Below are positions 1-5,534 of a stretch of DNA of 6,811 bases, piece by piece (position 1 is the first letter of the stretch; the number at the start of each line of letters is the position of its first letter). The notes beneath the pieces are model-generated. The model did no database searches, was not told where the DNA came from, and saw nothing but the letters and a program-made list of their open reading frames with translations. Source of the stretch: an uncultured Collinsella sp. (lineage in GTDB: Bacteria; Actinomycetota; Coriobacteriia; Coriobacteriales; Coriobacteriaceae); the NCBI GenBank assembly GCA_958453575.1, contig CAUDYH010000064.1, forward strand, positions 1 through 6,811, read 5' to 3'. Position numbers and translations under genes: made by a program.

Positions 1-1
1 A

Positions 2-8
2 ATCTCCT
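2..8 (-). promoter_or_regulatory. Probable ribosome binding site of a leftward gene starting outside the window
   Basis: On the minus strand the last bases before the left edge read AGAGGAGATT. The AGGAG core lies at 8-4, and a start codon would be expected one to a few bases left of position 1. No start codon is visible, so the gene itself is not in the window. It would be transcribed leftwards, downstream of and in the same direction as the gene at 133-1086. Confidence 0.35.
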
Positions 9-24
9 CTTTACATATGTAAAG
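9..24. promoter_or_regulatory. 16-bp perfect palindrome, candidate operator
   Basis: CTTTACATATGTAAAG is a perfect 16-bp inverted repeat with no spacer. Its core TACATATGTA (12-21) fits TACAnnTGTA, the operator core bound by BlaI/MecI/CopY-family winged-helix repressors. It lies directly upstream of a leftward Shine-Dalgarno-like sequence, and a minus-strand TAAGAT (26-31) could be a -10 element, which would put the palindrome near the transcription start. Such a placement suits a repressor site. The palindrome is seen directly; the family assignment is an inference, because other dimeric regulators bind similar AT-rich palindromes. Confidence 0.45.
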
Positions 25-68
25 CATCTTACCATCGCAGAGCGTTCGCCATGGCGGCGCCCAAGGCA

Positions 69-102
69 AACGGGCGCGAACCGCTGTCGATTCGTGCCCG
101 TT
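69..102 (-). terminator. Hairpin after the leftward Ser/Thr-rich protein gene, possible terminator
   Basis: Bases 69-80 (AACGGGCGCGAA) pair with 91-102 (TTCGTGCCCGTT) around a 10-base loop. The 12-position stem has one imperfect pair: G-U if transcribed rightwards, A-C if transcribed leftwards. It begins 30 bases past the stop codon of the 133-1086 gene, where a terminator would be expected. No good T-run follows on either strand, so it is a weak intrinsic terminator at best. Confidence 0.4.
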
Positions 103-132
103 GTACAGGTTGCCTATCTGGGGATGCAGTGC

Positions 133-1086
133 CTAGTTGCCCGATGTCGTGCCTTGGCTTGAGCTGTCAGATGCCGTGCCGGACGCGGTTCCGCTCGAGC
201 TGTTGGTGTTGCTGTTGTCGGTAGATCCCGTACTCGGTGTATTGCCATTCGCCTGGTCGCCCGTGCTCGGTTGAGAGCCGTCAGTCGTTTGGCTTGAGTC
301 GGCCGTGCCGGATGGCGTGCCGCTGTTGGCCGTAGAGGAATCGGTGCCCTGCGATTGGTCTTGGGTGTTCGAGGACGAATTGGCAGAGGTGGAACTGTCT
401 TGCGTGTCGTCCGTCTGCGTCTGCTGATCTTGAGACTGGGTGTTGTCATTTGCATCGCTCTCGGTCGTACGCGACGAAAGGATTGGCTCGGGACGCTCGC
501 CCAGACCCTCACCGGCGGTGGTTATAAGGATGGCGCCGGCGCAGGCGATGACCGCGACGATGGCGATGGCGATCGAGAAGATGATGACCTTCTTTTGCGT
601 CTGGCTGCGCTCTTCCGCCGCCTTGGCGCGCAGGCTGTTGGGGGCGACGCGCGCCGTGGTCGCGCGTCCCGCGACCTGACGCATCTCCTGCGTAGTCGCG
701 GCGCCGCCCAGGTGCTCCTCGGCATTAAGCTCAACGGGCTCGTAGGCGCCGGCGGGGTAGTCGACGGCGGCGTGCGTACCTTTGAGGGCTTCGGCGCTGG
801 CAGAGATAAAGTGGCGGTAGACCTGCGAGGACACAACGGTGATGACTGAGCTCACAGCGGCACCAATCACCGAGCCGGCAATGCCGATCTTTGAAGCAAG
901 CGCGACGCTCGTGGCGGCAGCTGCGGCGCCGGCGATGATTTGGGGAATGGAAATGTCGTCGAACAGGCCCTTTTTGGGCGCGATGGCCATGGTTTGTCCG
1001 ATGGAATGGTTCTCGTGCACGCCGTTGTTGAGCGCTGCCGGTGTCATGACACGCGTACGCGGCGCGTCGGTGTACTTGGTTGTCAT
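133..1086 (-). CDS. Membrane protein with long Ser/Thr/Asn/Gln-rich low-complexity tail, function unknown
   Basis: This encodes 317 residues from ATG at 1086, chosen because a strong GGGAGGA (1099-1093) sits 6 bases upstream. The frame continues 32 residues further up to another possible start, but that extension has no comparable binding site. The order is: a polar N-terminus (1-46); an Ala/Gly/Ser/Val-rich hydrophobic stretch (about 48-87) able to form one or two membrane segments; a mainly polar linker (88-165); a clear transmembrane helix (about 167-189) preceded by QKK; then a tail from about 203 to the end made almost only of Ser, Thr, Gly, Asn, Asp and Gln. With positive charges before the second helix, the tail is probably outside the cell. 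It has no recognisable catalytic motif, LPXTG sorting signal or known domain. Its GC-rich composition matches nadE, so it looks native. Its role is unknown; a cell-envelope role is a guess. Confidence 0.8.
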   Translation of the reverse strand: MTTKYTDAPRTRVMTPAALNNGVHENHSIGQTMAIAPKKGLFDDISIPQIIAGAAAAATSVALASKIGIAGSVIGAAVSSVITVVSSQVYRHFISASAEALKGTHAAVDYPAGAYEPVELNAEEHLGGAATTQEMRQVAGRATTARVAPNSLRAKAAEERSQTQKKVIIFSIAIAIVAVIACAGAILITTAGEGLGERPEPILSSRTTESDANDNTQSQDQQTQTDDTQDSSTSANSSSNTQDQSQGTDSSTANSGTPSGTADSSQTTDGSQPSTGDQANGNTPSTGSTDNSNTNSSSGTASGTASDSSSQGTTSGN

Positions 1087-1162
1087 ACGGGGTCCTCCCG
1101 GCGTAAATCTGCTTCGTTTCGTGTTGCCATCAGGGTACCCACCAGATGTGAATCGTACGTGA

Positions 1163-1190
1163 CATTTAACAGATACCATCAACTCATCAA
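1163..1190 (-). promoter_or_regulatory. Weak candidate promoter for the leftward membrane protein gene
   Basis: On the minus strand TTGATG (1190-1185) and TAAATG (1168-1163) are separated by 16 bases. They match the -35 and -10 consensus at 4 and 3 of 6 positions. This would give a leader of about 70 bases before the start at 1086. It is the best pair I can find in the divergent region, but the -10 is poor. Confidence 0.22.
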
Positions 1191-1222
1191 GGGGGCTTGC
1201 TGTCTTTGGTGCGATAGCCTGA

Positions 1223-1231
1223 TGCTAAACT
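1223..1231 (+). promoter_or_regulatory. Candidate extended -10 for the small gene at 1261
   Basis: TGCTAAACT has an extended -10 TGn directly before a hexamer with 4 of 6 matches to TATAAT. The -35 position 17 bases upstream (TCTTTG, 1203-1208) is weak, as is common for extended -10 promoters. It would start transcription near 1238, about 20 bases before the coding region. Confidence 0.28.
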
Positions 1232-1260
1232 GGATTTACGATTGCGAGGTGGTTTACGTG

Positions 1261-1479
1261 ATGTACCCGTATATGACATTCGAAGATGGTACCGAGGTCA
1301 TTCATTCTGACCTGATTACAGATGGCGATATCGAAAAGGTTATCGTGCATTTTGAGCGACCGACGGCAGAGGGCTTCGACTCCGCTCGTTGTGAGTTGCC
1401 TTCCTGTTCGTGGACTGACTGGGAAGGGCATTTTACTCAGAGTGAAAAACGAGCTTTCGAAGAGTGTCTGAGCAAATAA
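1261..1479 (+). CDS. Small conserved-looking hypothetical protein
   Basis: This encodes 72 residues starting MYPYMTFEDGTEVIHSDLI. ATG 1261 is chosen because GAGGTGG (1246-1252) lies 8 bases upstream; GTG 1258 in the same frame is possible, while the more distant in-frame ATG at 1222 has no binding site. The protein is soluble and acidic, with a block FERPTAEGFDSARCELPS (31-48) containing Cys44 and Cys49, and a third Cys at 69. I recall short proteins from gut Clostridia and Actinobacteria opening with a similar YPYMTL-D-TEVVHS pattern followed by FERP and FDSARC blocks. Those proteins tend to run about 15-20 residues further, so this copy may be shortened at its C-terminus. That recollection was not checked against a database. 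Function unknown. It lies just before the AT-rich cassette and may not belong to it. Confidence 0.7.
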   Translation: MYPYMTFEDGTEVIHSDLITDGDIEKVIVHFERPTAEGFDSARCELPSCSWTDWEGHFTQSEKRAFEECLSK

Positions 1480-1483
1480 TTTA

Positions 1484-1505
1484 GATTAGTTCGAGTTTAG
1501 TTCGA
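1484..1505 (+). repeat. Tandem 11-bp direct repeat upstream of the cassette
   Basis: GATTAGTTCGA (1484-1494) is followed immediately by GTTTAGTTCGA (1495-1505), 10 of 11 identical, with TTAGTTCGA conserved. The period is one turn of DNA, which is the arrangement used by regulators that bind as side-by-side monomers on one face of the helix. It ends 18 bases before the candidate -35, a fitting position for an activator site. The repeat is directly visible; its regulatory role is inferred. Confidence 0.5.
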
Positions 1506-1523
1506 ATAAAGAAGCTGAATGCG

Positions 1524-1552
1524 ATGACCTAAAGCGTATGCATTTTTAGTAT
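1524..1552 (+). promoter_or_regulatory. Candidate promoter of the four-gene cassette
   Basis: ATGACC (1524-1529) and TAGTAT (1547-1552) are separated by exactly 17 bases and match the sigma-70 type -35 and -10 boxes at 4 of 6 positions each. The expected start near 1559 leaves a short leader containing the ribosome binding site TGGAGGA (1568-1574) of the first gene. No other gap in the cassette is long enough for a promoter, so this probably drives all four genes. A 7-base direct repeat GCGTATG flanks the -10 (1534-1540 and 1558-1564). Confidence 0.4.
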
Positions 1553-1579
1553 TAGATGCGTATGAAATGGAGGATGTGA

Positions 1580-1861
1580 ATGGATGAGCTAATAGACTTT
1601 AAAAAACGATTTCTCAAGAATGGCGAGCTGGTTTCAATTCCAAAAAAGGAAAGCTATAAAAGAATCATGCTGCTATGGGCCGTCTCTTTCTTTGAATTAA
1701 ATACAAGTTATACGGAGCTTCAGGTTAATCGTGTGCTGTCACAGCTCTATCCTGATTATGCCGTGTTGAGGCGGTACTTGGTTGATTATGGATTCCTATT
1801 AAGGGATGAACGAGGCCTGAAATACGAGGTTAATCGTGATGTTCACGGTATTGAGAGCTAG
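1580..1861 (+). CDS. DUF2087-type small protein, possible regulator of the cassette
   Basis: This encodes 93 residues from ATG 1580, with TGGAGGA 5 bases upstream. Residues about 8-85 fit the DUF2087 pattern: a basic start (FKKRFLKNG, PKKESYKR), a helical stretch ending in FEL, then SYTELQVNRVLSQLYPDYAVLRRYLVDYGFLLRD (43-76). The last block, with its E-x-E/Q-VN spacing, D-Y-x-x-LRR and V-D-Y-G, is the most diagnostic part. In other proteins DUF2087 occurs alone or fused to DNA-binding regulator domains and resembles a winged helix, so a regulatory role is plausible but unproven. It has no membrane segment. It is the first gene of the cassette, and its last 23 bases overlap the MFS gene, which suggests translational coupling. 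A role in immunity or as a partner of the maturase cannot be excluded. Confidence 0.8.
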   Translation: MDELIDFKKRFLKNGELVSIPKKESYKRIMLLWAVSFFELNTSYTELQVNRVLSQLYPDYAVLRRYLVDYGFLLRDERGLKYEVNRDVHGIES

Positions 1862-3023
1862 CCGTCCGGTTCGGGTCCTATATATTGCTAGAGGGATAAG
1901 CGAAATAGGCAATTGGTGTGCGAATATTGCTTTGCCAATGCTGATTTACGAGGTAACTCACGATGTTTCTGCAACTGCTTTGATGGTCTGCTGCAGATTT
2001 GCCCCCTCTCTGTTTTCAGTTGCGCTCGCGCAGCTGCCTCAGAAGATGGGTATCGGGACACTGCAGGCCATGAGATTGGCAGACTTAATTCGCGCGGGAT
2101 TATTCGTTTGCTATATTTTTGTTGATAGTAAATGGAGTATGTTTGCTATTACGTGCGCGGTATCGCTTTGCCGAACGGTAGAAATGCCCTGCTTTTACTC
2201 GTTGTTAAGAGCCAATACGAATAGTATCAATCGCGACGTAATTAATAATTCGTTTGGGTTCCTGCAGAATTTGATGATGGTTCTGGGGCCAGTTGCCGGC
2301 GGTTTTGTTGTCGCTCAATTTGGGGCGGAGGCTGTTCTTGCATTAGACGCGCTTTCTTTTGCCGCGTCGTTCTGGTTGCTGCGAGATGTTCCGTCGGTTA
2401 TCGAGGTTAATGGTAAAGAGGGAATAAGCAAAAATGAAAAAAACAGGACTGCATTTAGTGATCTTAGCGCGAAGCACTTGGCAATTGGTTTCCTATTAAT
2501 CGATATTTCTAGTGGCGTGGCATTCGGCTCTCTGAATTCTCTTTTGCCAGCTATAGCGCAATTGCAATTTGACTCGTCATCGATACAATACGGATTCCTT
2601 CAGAGTAGTCTTACAATCGGACTGTTGTTCGGAAATACAATATATGGTCGTTTAATCAGTGGTTCCGATTGCGTTAAATCATATTGTTTTGTGACGTATC
2701 TTGCGCTCGGTGCGTATCTGGCGTTTGGCTATCGCTATGCGTCTGGGATATCGTTTATTTTCCTTTTTATCGTCGGTGCCGGAAACGCCATTCAAGATGT
2801 GCTTCTCATAACATCGCTGCAGGATTTGGCGAGAGACGGATCTGAATCGATAAGCCTGTTTTCAATTAGGGAGTCTTTGCAATCGGTTGCTGTTGTTATT
2901 TCAACACTTCTTGTTTCGCTGTTCACGAGCATCGCGATGTTCTCAATTCTCGTTACAGGACTTGGTGTATTTTCAATTATGATGGTAGTTGTGTTTCAAT
3001 TGAATTGTTTGCGAAAGATGTGA
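1839..3023 (+). CDS. MFS transporter, probable exporter of the cassette product
   Basis: This encodes 394 residues from ATG 1839; GTG 1836 directly before it is an equally open alternative. A GAGG (1826-1829) inside the upstream gene serves either start. The protein is hydrophobic throughout, with about 12 predicted membrane helices in two halves separated by a hydrophilic loop (about 186-212, containing GKEGISKNEKNR). The N-terminus (LYIARGISEIGNWCANIALP, 14-33), the acidic residue in LALDALSF (167-174) and the length are typical of the MFS_3 group, which includes the EntS enterobactin exporter and Mef macrolide efflux pumps. Families of this group export small molecules by proton antiport. 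Its position between a possible regulator and a radical SAM enzyme, with a peptide gene beyond, suggests that it exports the matured peptide or provides self-resistance. The substrate cannot be read from the sequence. Its AT-rich codons differ from the flanking genes. Confidence 0.9.
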   Translation: MFTVLRASRPVRVLYIARGISEIGNWCANIALPMLIYEVTHDVSATALMVCCRFAPSLFSVALAQLPQKMGIGTLQAMRLADLIRAGLFVCYIFVDSKWSMFAITCAVSLCRTVEMPCFYSLLRANTNSINRDVINNSFGFLQNLMMVLGPVAGGFVVAQFGAEAVLALDALSFAASFWLLRDVPSVIEVNGKEGISKNEKNRTAFSDLSAKHLAIGFLLIDISSGVAFGSLNSLLPAIAQLQFDSSSIQYGFLQSSLTIGLLFGNTIYGRLISGSDCVKSYCFVTYLALGAYLAFGYRYASGISFIFLFIVGAGNAIQDVLLITSLQDLARDGSESISLFSIRESLQSVAVVISTLLVSLFTSIAMFSILVTGLGVFSIMMVVVFQLNCLRKM

Positions 3024-3030
3024 CGTTGAT

Positions 3031-5352
3031 ATGCCTAAAACGCTTTTAGTATTTCCCCCAGGATGGAGTCCAGTGGGGCCGTATCTTGCCTTGCCTATTT
3101 TGAAGTCATATCTTCAAGAGGTTGAACAATACAAAGTTGACATTGTTGACTTAAACGTGGAATTTTACGATGACCTCCTATCTTTTAGACATGTCGAAGA
3201 GTGCTGTAAAAGGTATCGGGAATCAAAGGATTCGTTTAGTTCGAATGTTCAATTAACAATCGAGTTGATACAAAAGTCGGCACTTAATGTTGACGAGGCA
3301 AAAGATATTTTCAGATCGAAGAGATACTTTAATCTAAAAGAAAGACAATATGCTGAAAACATTTTTAGAAATGCACTCTATATCATAAATCACGTCTCAT
3401 ATGGAGTTAAATACACGTTCAACTCCATAGATCTGCCCTATGATTATTATTCGACACCAGAAATAATGAAATCGCTTGCGGATACCTTGCATAATCCGTT
3501 TATTTCCTTCTATGAAACTGCCTTTCTTAAGCGTATTCAGAGGGAAAAAATCGAGTTTATTGGGATTTCGGTGAGCGGCTGTTTCCAATTGATTTCTGCA
3601 GTTACGTTAGCGAAACTGATTAAAGAAGAATGTCCATCTGTTAAACACGTCTCATTGGGCGGCAATTACATTACTCGTTTAGCAGATGACTGCATGAAAG
3701 AATGGCATCCCTTTTTTGAATACATTGATTCGATAATGATGTATGACGGCGAAGAGCCGCTTGCACGTCTTCTTGAGGCTCTTGACTCTGGTGATGACAA
3801 TCTCGACTGTGTTCCAAACCTTTGCCATGCTAAAGGTGGAAAGATATATAAAAACCATCGGATTGAGCAAACATTTATCAACGATACAGTTCCCGATTTC
3901 GATGGCTTCGCCCTTTCTAAATACTTCATGCCTGAGTTAATATTGCCGGTTTATTCCTCTAGGCAGTGTTTTAATCATTGCGCCTTCTGCACCATTCCCG
4001 GTGCTACCGGTGGTTGTTACCGAAAGATGCCTATATCGAGAGTATTTGAAATAATGTGTCGGTTAAATGAAAAATACGGCACGAGAGTTTTCTCTTTTGT
4101 GGATGAAACATTCGAAGGCAAAAGAATGGAGCAACTCGCGGATGAAATAAACGCATCGGGAAAAACGTTTTTCTGGCATGGAGAAACGAGGTTCTCTCCA
4201 ACCCTAAGTACAGACGTTTTTAACAAGATATACCAAAGTGGATGTAGGCAGATTCAGTTTGGCCTCGAGTCATACAACCAAAGAGTTCTTGATCTAATGA
4301 AGAAGAACACGAGAGTTGATTGGATTGATCGCAATATCCATGATTGTCTCAATGCGGGCATTCCTGTTCATCTATTTTTTATGATTGGCTTTCCGACCGA
4401 AACTAAAGAAGAGGCTCTGAACACCTTAGCTTATACAGAGAATGTTTTGAATTATTCAAAACAGGTATGTGGTGTTCCATATTCCACGAGAGGATTTACG
4501 AATTTTGGTCTCGTTATGGGGTCGGATGTTTGGAATCATCCCGATAAGTATGGTGTCTCTGTAATGCCGAAGTCCCAATATGAGGATTTGCGCCTCGAAG
4601 TGGATTATGTTTCAGGCACTGGTTTAACTTTAAATGAAGCAAAATCCTTATCTGATGAGCATCATATTGATTTTTATATGCAAGAGGTCATAAACGGTAG
4701 CGACACAATTGACTTGCCCCAGCGGCTTCATATTTCAGAGGTGACCTGGATCCTAGATTCTATTCACGCTGTCAGGTATAAGGGACATTTGACCAAAGTA
4801 AAGCGACGGCTAACTAGTCTAAATCCAGCTGATCGAATCTGGCTGGATTCCAAGACCTCTGTCGTGCTCGTTGAGCCATTTGCCTACTTCTATAATTCTG
4901 AATACCATCATGTCTATGCTGTTTCCCAGTTGATATACCTTAAGTTGGCCCGTTTATTGGAGGCCGATTGTAGCATTTCTCTTATTCTTGATCAGGGCGA
5001 CCTCGAGCTGACAAGGACGATAGAAGAACTGTTGCATTATGGATTGCTGAATACAAATATCGATGCCGATTATGTAATGCACGATAATGGTTTTCAATTG
5101 GTTAAAAGTTCGTTTGTTAAAGAAGTCGGACGCTCAAAAGAGGGGTTAAGAGTACTGCTGAGTTGTGCCACCCATAGAATGTGTGCGGTTAATGATTTTT
5201 CGTTCGCTTTGCTTTCGTTGTTTGAAAAGCCGATTACTAAGAACGAGGTGCGCGACATTTTGAAAAAAGAGGGACTATCGACAAACGAGGAGCAATTAAA
5301 CAAGTTGGTTGATAATTGCATGAAAGCAGATATACTACAATTGATTAGATAG
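3031..5352 (+). CDS. B12-binding-type radical SAM enzyme with C-terminal winged-helix/RRE-like extension; probable RiPP maturase
   Basis: This encodes 773 residues; ATG 3031 is 7 bases after the MFS stop. It has only a poor Shine-Dalgarno sequence, so reinitiation after the MFS gene is likely. Residues 1-245 form a B12-binding-type Rossmann region: LLVFPPGWSPVGPYLALPIL near the start, LGGN (209-212) and YDGEEP (238-243). A long helical insertion lies around 50-160. No DxHxxG motif is seen, so any cobalamin would bind without a lower histidine ligand. The radical SAM core (about 300-510) has the CxxxCxxC cluster site at Cys313, Cys317 and Cys320, then FVDETF, HGETRF (383-388), QFGLES (409-414) and FMIGFPTET (450-458). 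Beyond it, 606-674 (a VVLVEPFAYFYN strand region, then helices ending LLHYGLL) and 704-773 (LRVLLSCATHRMCAVNDFSF, then helices) each resemble a small winged-helix unit of PqqD/RRE type. Such enzymes methylate, cross-link or rearrange peptide residues; the reaction here is unknown. The adjacent 36-codon gene is the likely substrate. Confidence 0.88.
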   Translation: MPKTLLVFPPGWSPVGPYLALPILKSYLQEVEQYKVDIVDLNVEFYDDLLSFRHVEECCKRYRESKDSFSSNVQLTIELIQKSALNVDEAKDIFRSKRYFNLKERQYAENIFRNALYIINHVSYGVKYTFNSIDLPYDYYSTPEIMKSLADTLHNPFISFYETAFLKRIQREKIEFIGISVSGCFQLISAVTLAKLIKEECPSVKHVSLGGNYITRLADDCMKEWHPFFEYIDSIMMYDGEEPLARLLEALDSGDDNLDCVPNLCHAKGGKIYKNHRIEQTFINDTVPDFDGFALSKYFMPELILPVYSSRQCFNHCAFCTIPGATGGCYRKMPISRVFEIMCRLNEKYGTRVFSFVDETFEGKRMEQLADEINASGKTFFWHGETRFSPTLSTDVFNKIYQSGCRQIQFGLESYNQRVLDLMKKNTRVDWIDRNIHDCLNAGIPVHLFFMIGFPTETKEEALNTLAYTENVLNYSKQVCGVPYSTRGFTNFGLVMGSDVWNHPDKYGVSVMPKSQYEDLRLEVDYVSGTGLTLNEAKSLSDEHHIDFYMQEVINGSDTIDLPQRLHISEVTWILDSIHAVRYKGHLTKVKRRLTSLNPADRIWLDSKTSVVLVEPFAYFYNSEYHHVYAVSQLIYLKLARLLEADCSISLILDQGDLELTRTIEELLHYGLLNTNIDADYVMHDNGFQLVKSSFVKEVGRSKEGLRVLLSCATHRMCAVNDFSFALLSLFEKPITKNEVRDILKKEGLSTNEEQLNKLVDNCMKADILQLIR

Positions 5353-5358
5353 AGGAGG
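5351..5358 (+). promoter_or_regulatory. Near-consensus ribosome binding site of the 36-codon peptide gene
   Basis: AGAGGAGG begins inside the stop codon of the radical SAM gene and ends 7 bases before ATG 5366. It is the best Shine-Dalgarno match in the cassette and contrasts with the weak site of the enzyme gene upstream. This suits a precursor peptide that must be made in excess over its modifying enzyme, and it is the main evidence that this very short frame is translated. Confidence 0.8.
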
Positions 5359-5365
5359 TTTCTGC

Positions 5366-5476
5366 ATGGACGTTATTAACAAAGATCTCTTGGAGCAACT
5401 GAAAGAGTCTCAGGAAGAGGGCGTCGTGGTAGAAGTGTTCGACTTTGAGGACTACATGGATAAATTCTGCCATTAG
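5366..5476 (+). CDS. 36-residue acidic peptide, putative RiPP precursor
   Basis: This short gene encodes 36 residues, beginning MDVINKDLLEQLKES and ending FEDYMDKFCH. ATG 5366 follows a near-perfect ribosome binding site and the stop TAG is 5474-5476; the cassette terminator follows 24 bases later. Residues 2-18 look like an amphipathic helix (DLLEQLKESQEE), followed by Gly19 and a strand-like GVVVEVF (19-25), a layout that could serve as a leader. The C-terminal part (about 24-36) carries Phe25, Phe27, Tyr30, Met31, Phe34, Cys35 and the terminal His36, all chemically reactive or aromatic targets for radical chemistry. The peptide has 11 acidic residues against 3 lysines. It has no signal peptide, double-glycine cleavage site or membrane segment. 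Being next to a B12-type radical SAM enzyme and an exporter, it is best explained as a RiPP precursor. I do not recognise it as a known class, and where the leader ends is unknown. Confidence 0.75.
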   Translation: MDVINKDLLEQLKESQEEGVVVEVFDFEDYMDKFCH

Positions 5477-5500
5477 TTTCGGAATTAACTTGCCTCGCTT

Positions 5501-5534
5501 AAAGGAGAAGTCGATTATCGATTTCTCCTTTTTT
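5501..5534 (+). terminator. Strong intrinsic terminator ending the cassette
   Basis: AAAGGAGAAGTCGA (5501-5514) pairs with TCGATTTCTCCTTT (5518-5531) around a TTA loop. The stem is 14 base pairs with a single G-U wobble, and the T-run continues to 5534. It lies 24 bases after the stop codon of the peptide gene and closes the rightward transcription unit that begins near 1559. Confidence 0.9.

Noticed and set aside
47..56. CGCCATGGCG palindrome
   Set aside because: A 10-bp GC-rich palindrome in GC-rich DNA is expected by chance and is not placed at a useful distance from a start site.
355..849. Plus-strand open frame of 164 residues opposite the Ser/Thr-rich protein gene
   Set aside because: Its translation is Arg/Gly/Val-rich and shapeless, typical of the reverse of a GC-rich gene. 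The minus-strand frame has a good ribosome binding site and sensible membrane segments.
1490..1506. TTCGA...TCGAA hairpin as terminator of the 1261-1479 gene
   Set aside because: The stem is only 5 base pairs with no T-run. The symmetry is a by-product of the tandem TTAGTTCGA repeat.
1534..1564. GCGTATG repeated on both sides of the candidate -10, as an operator pair
   Set aside because: Seven-base repeats 24 bases apart are weak evidence on their own, so they are noted with the promoter only.
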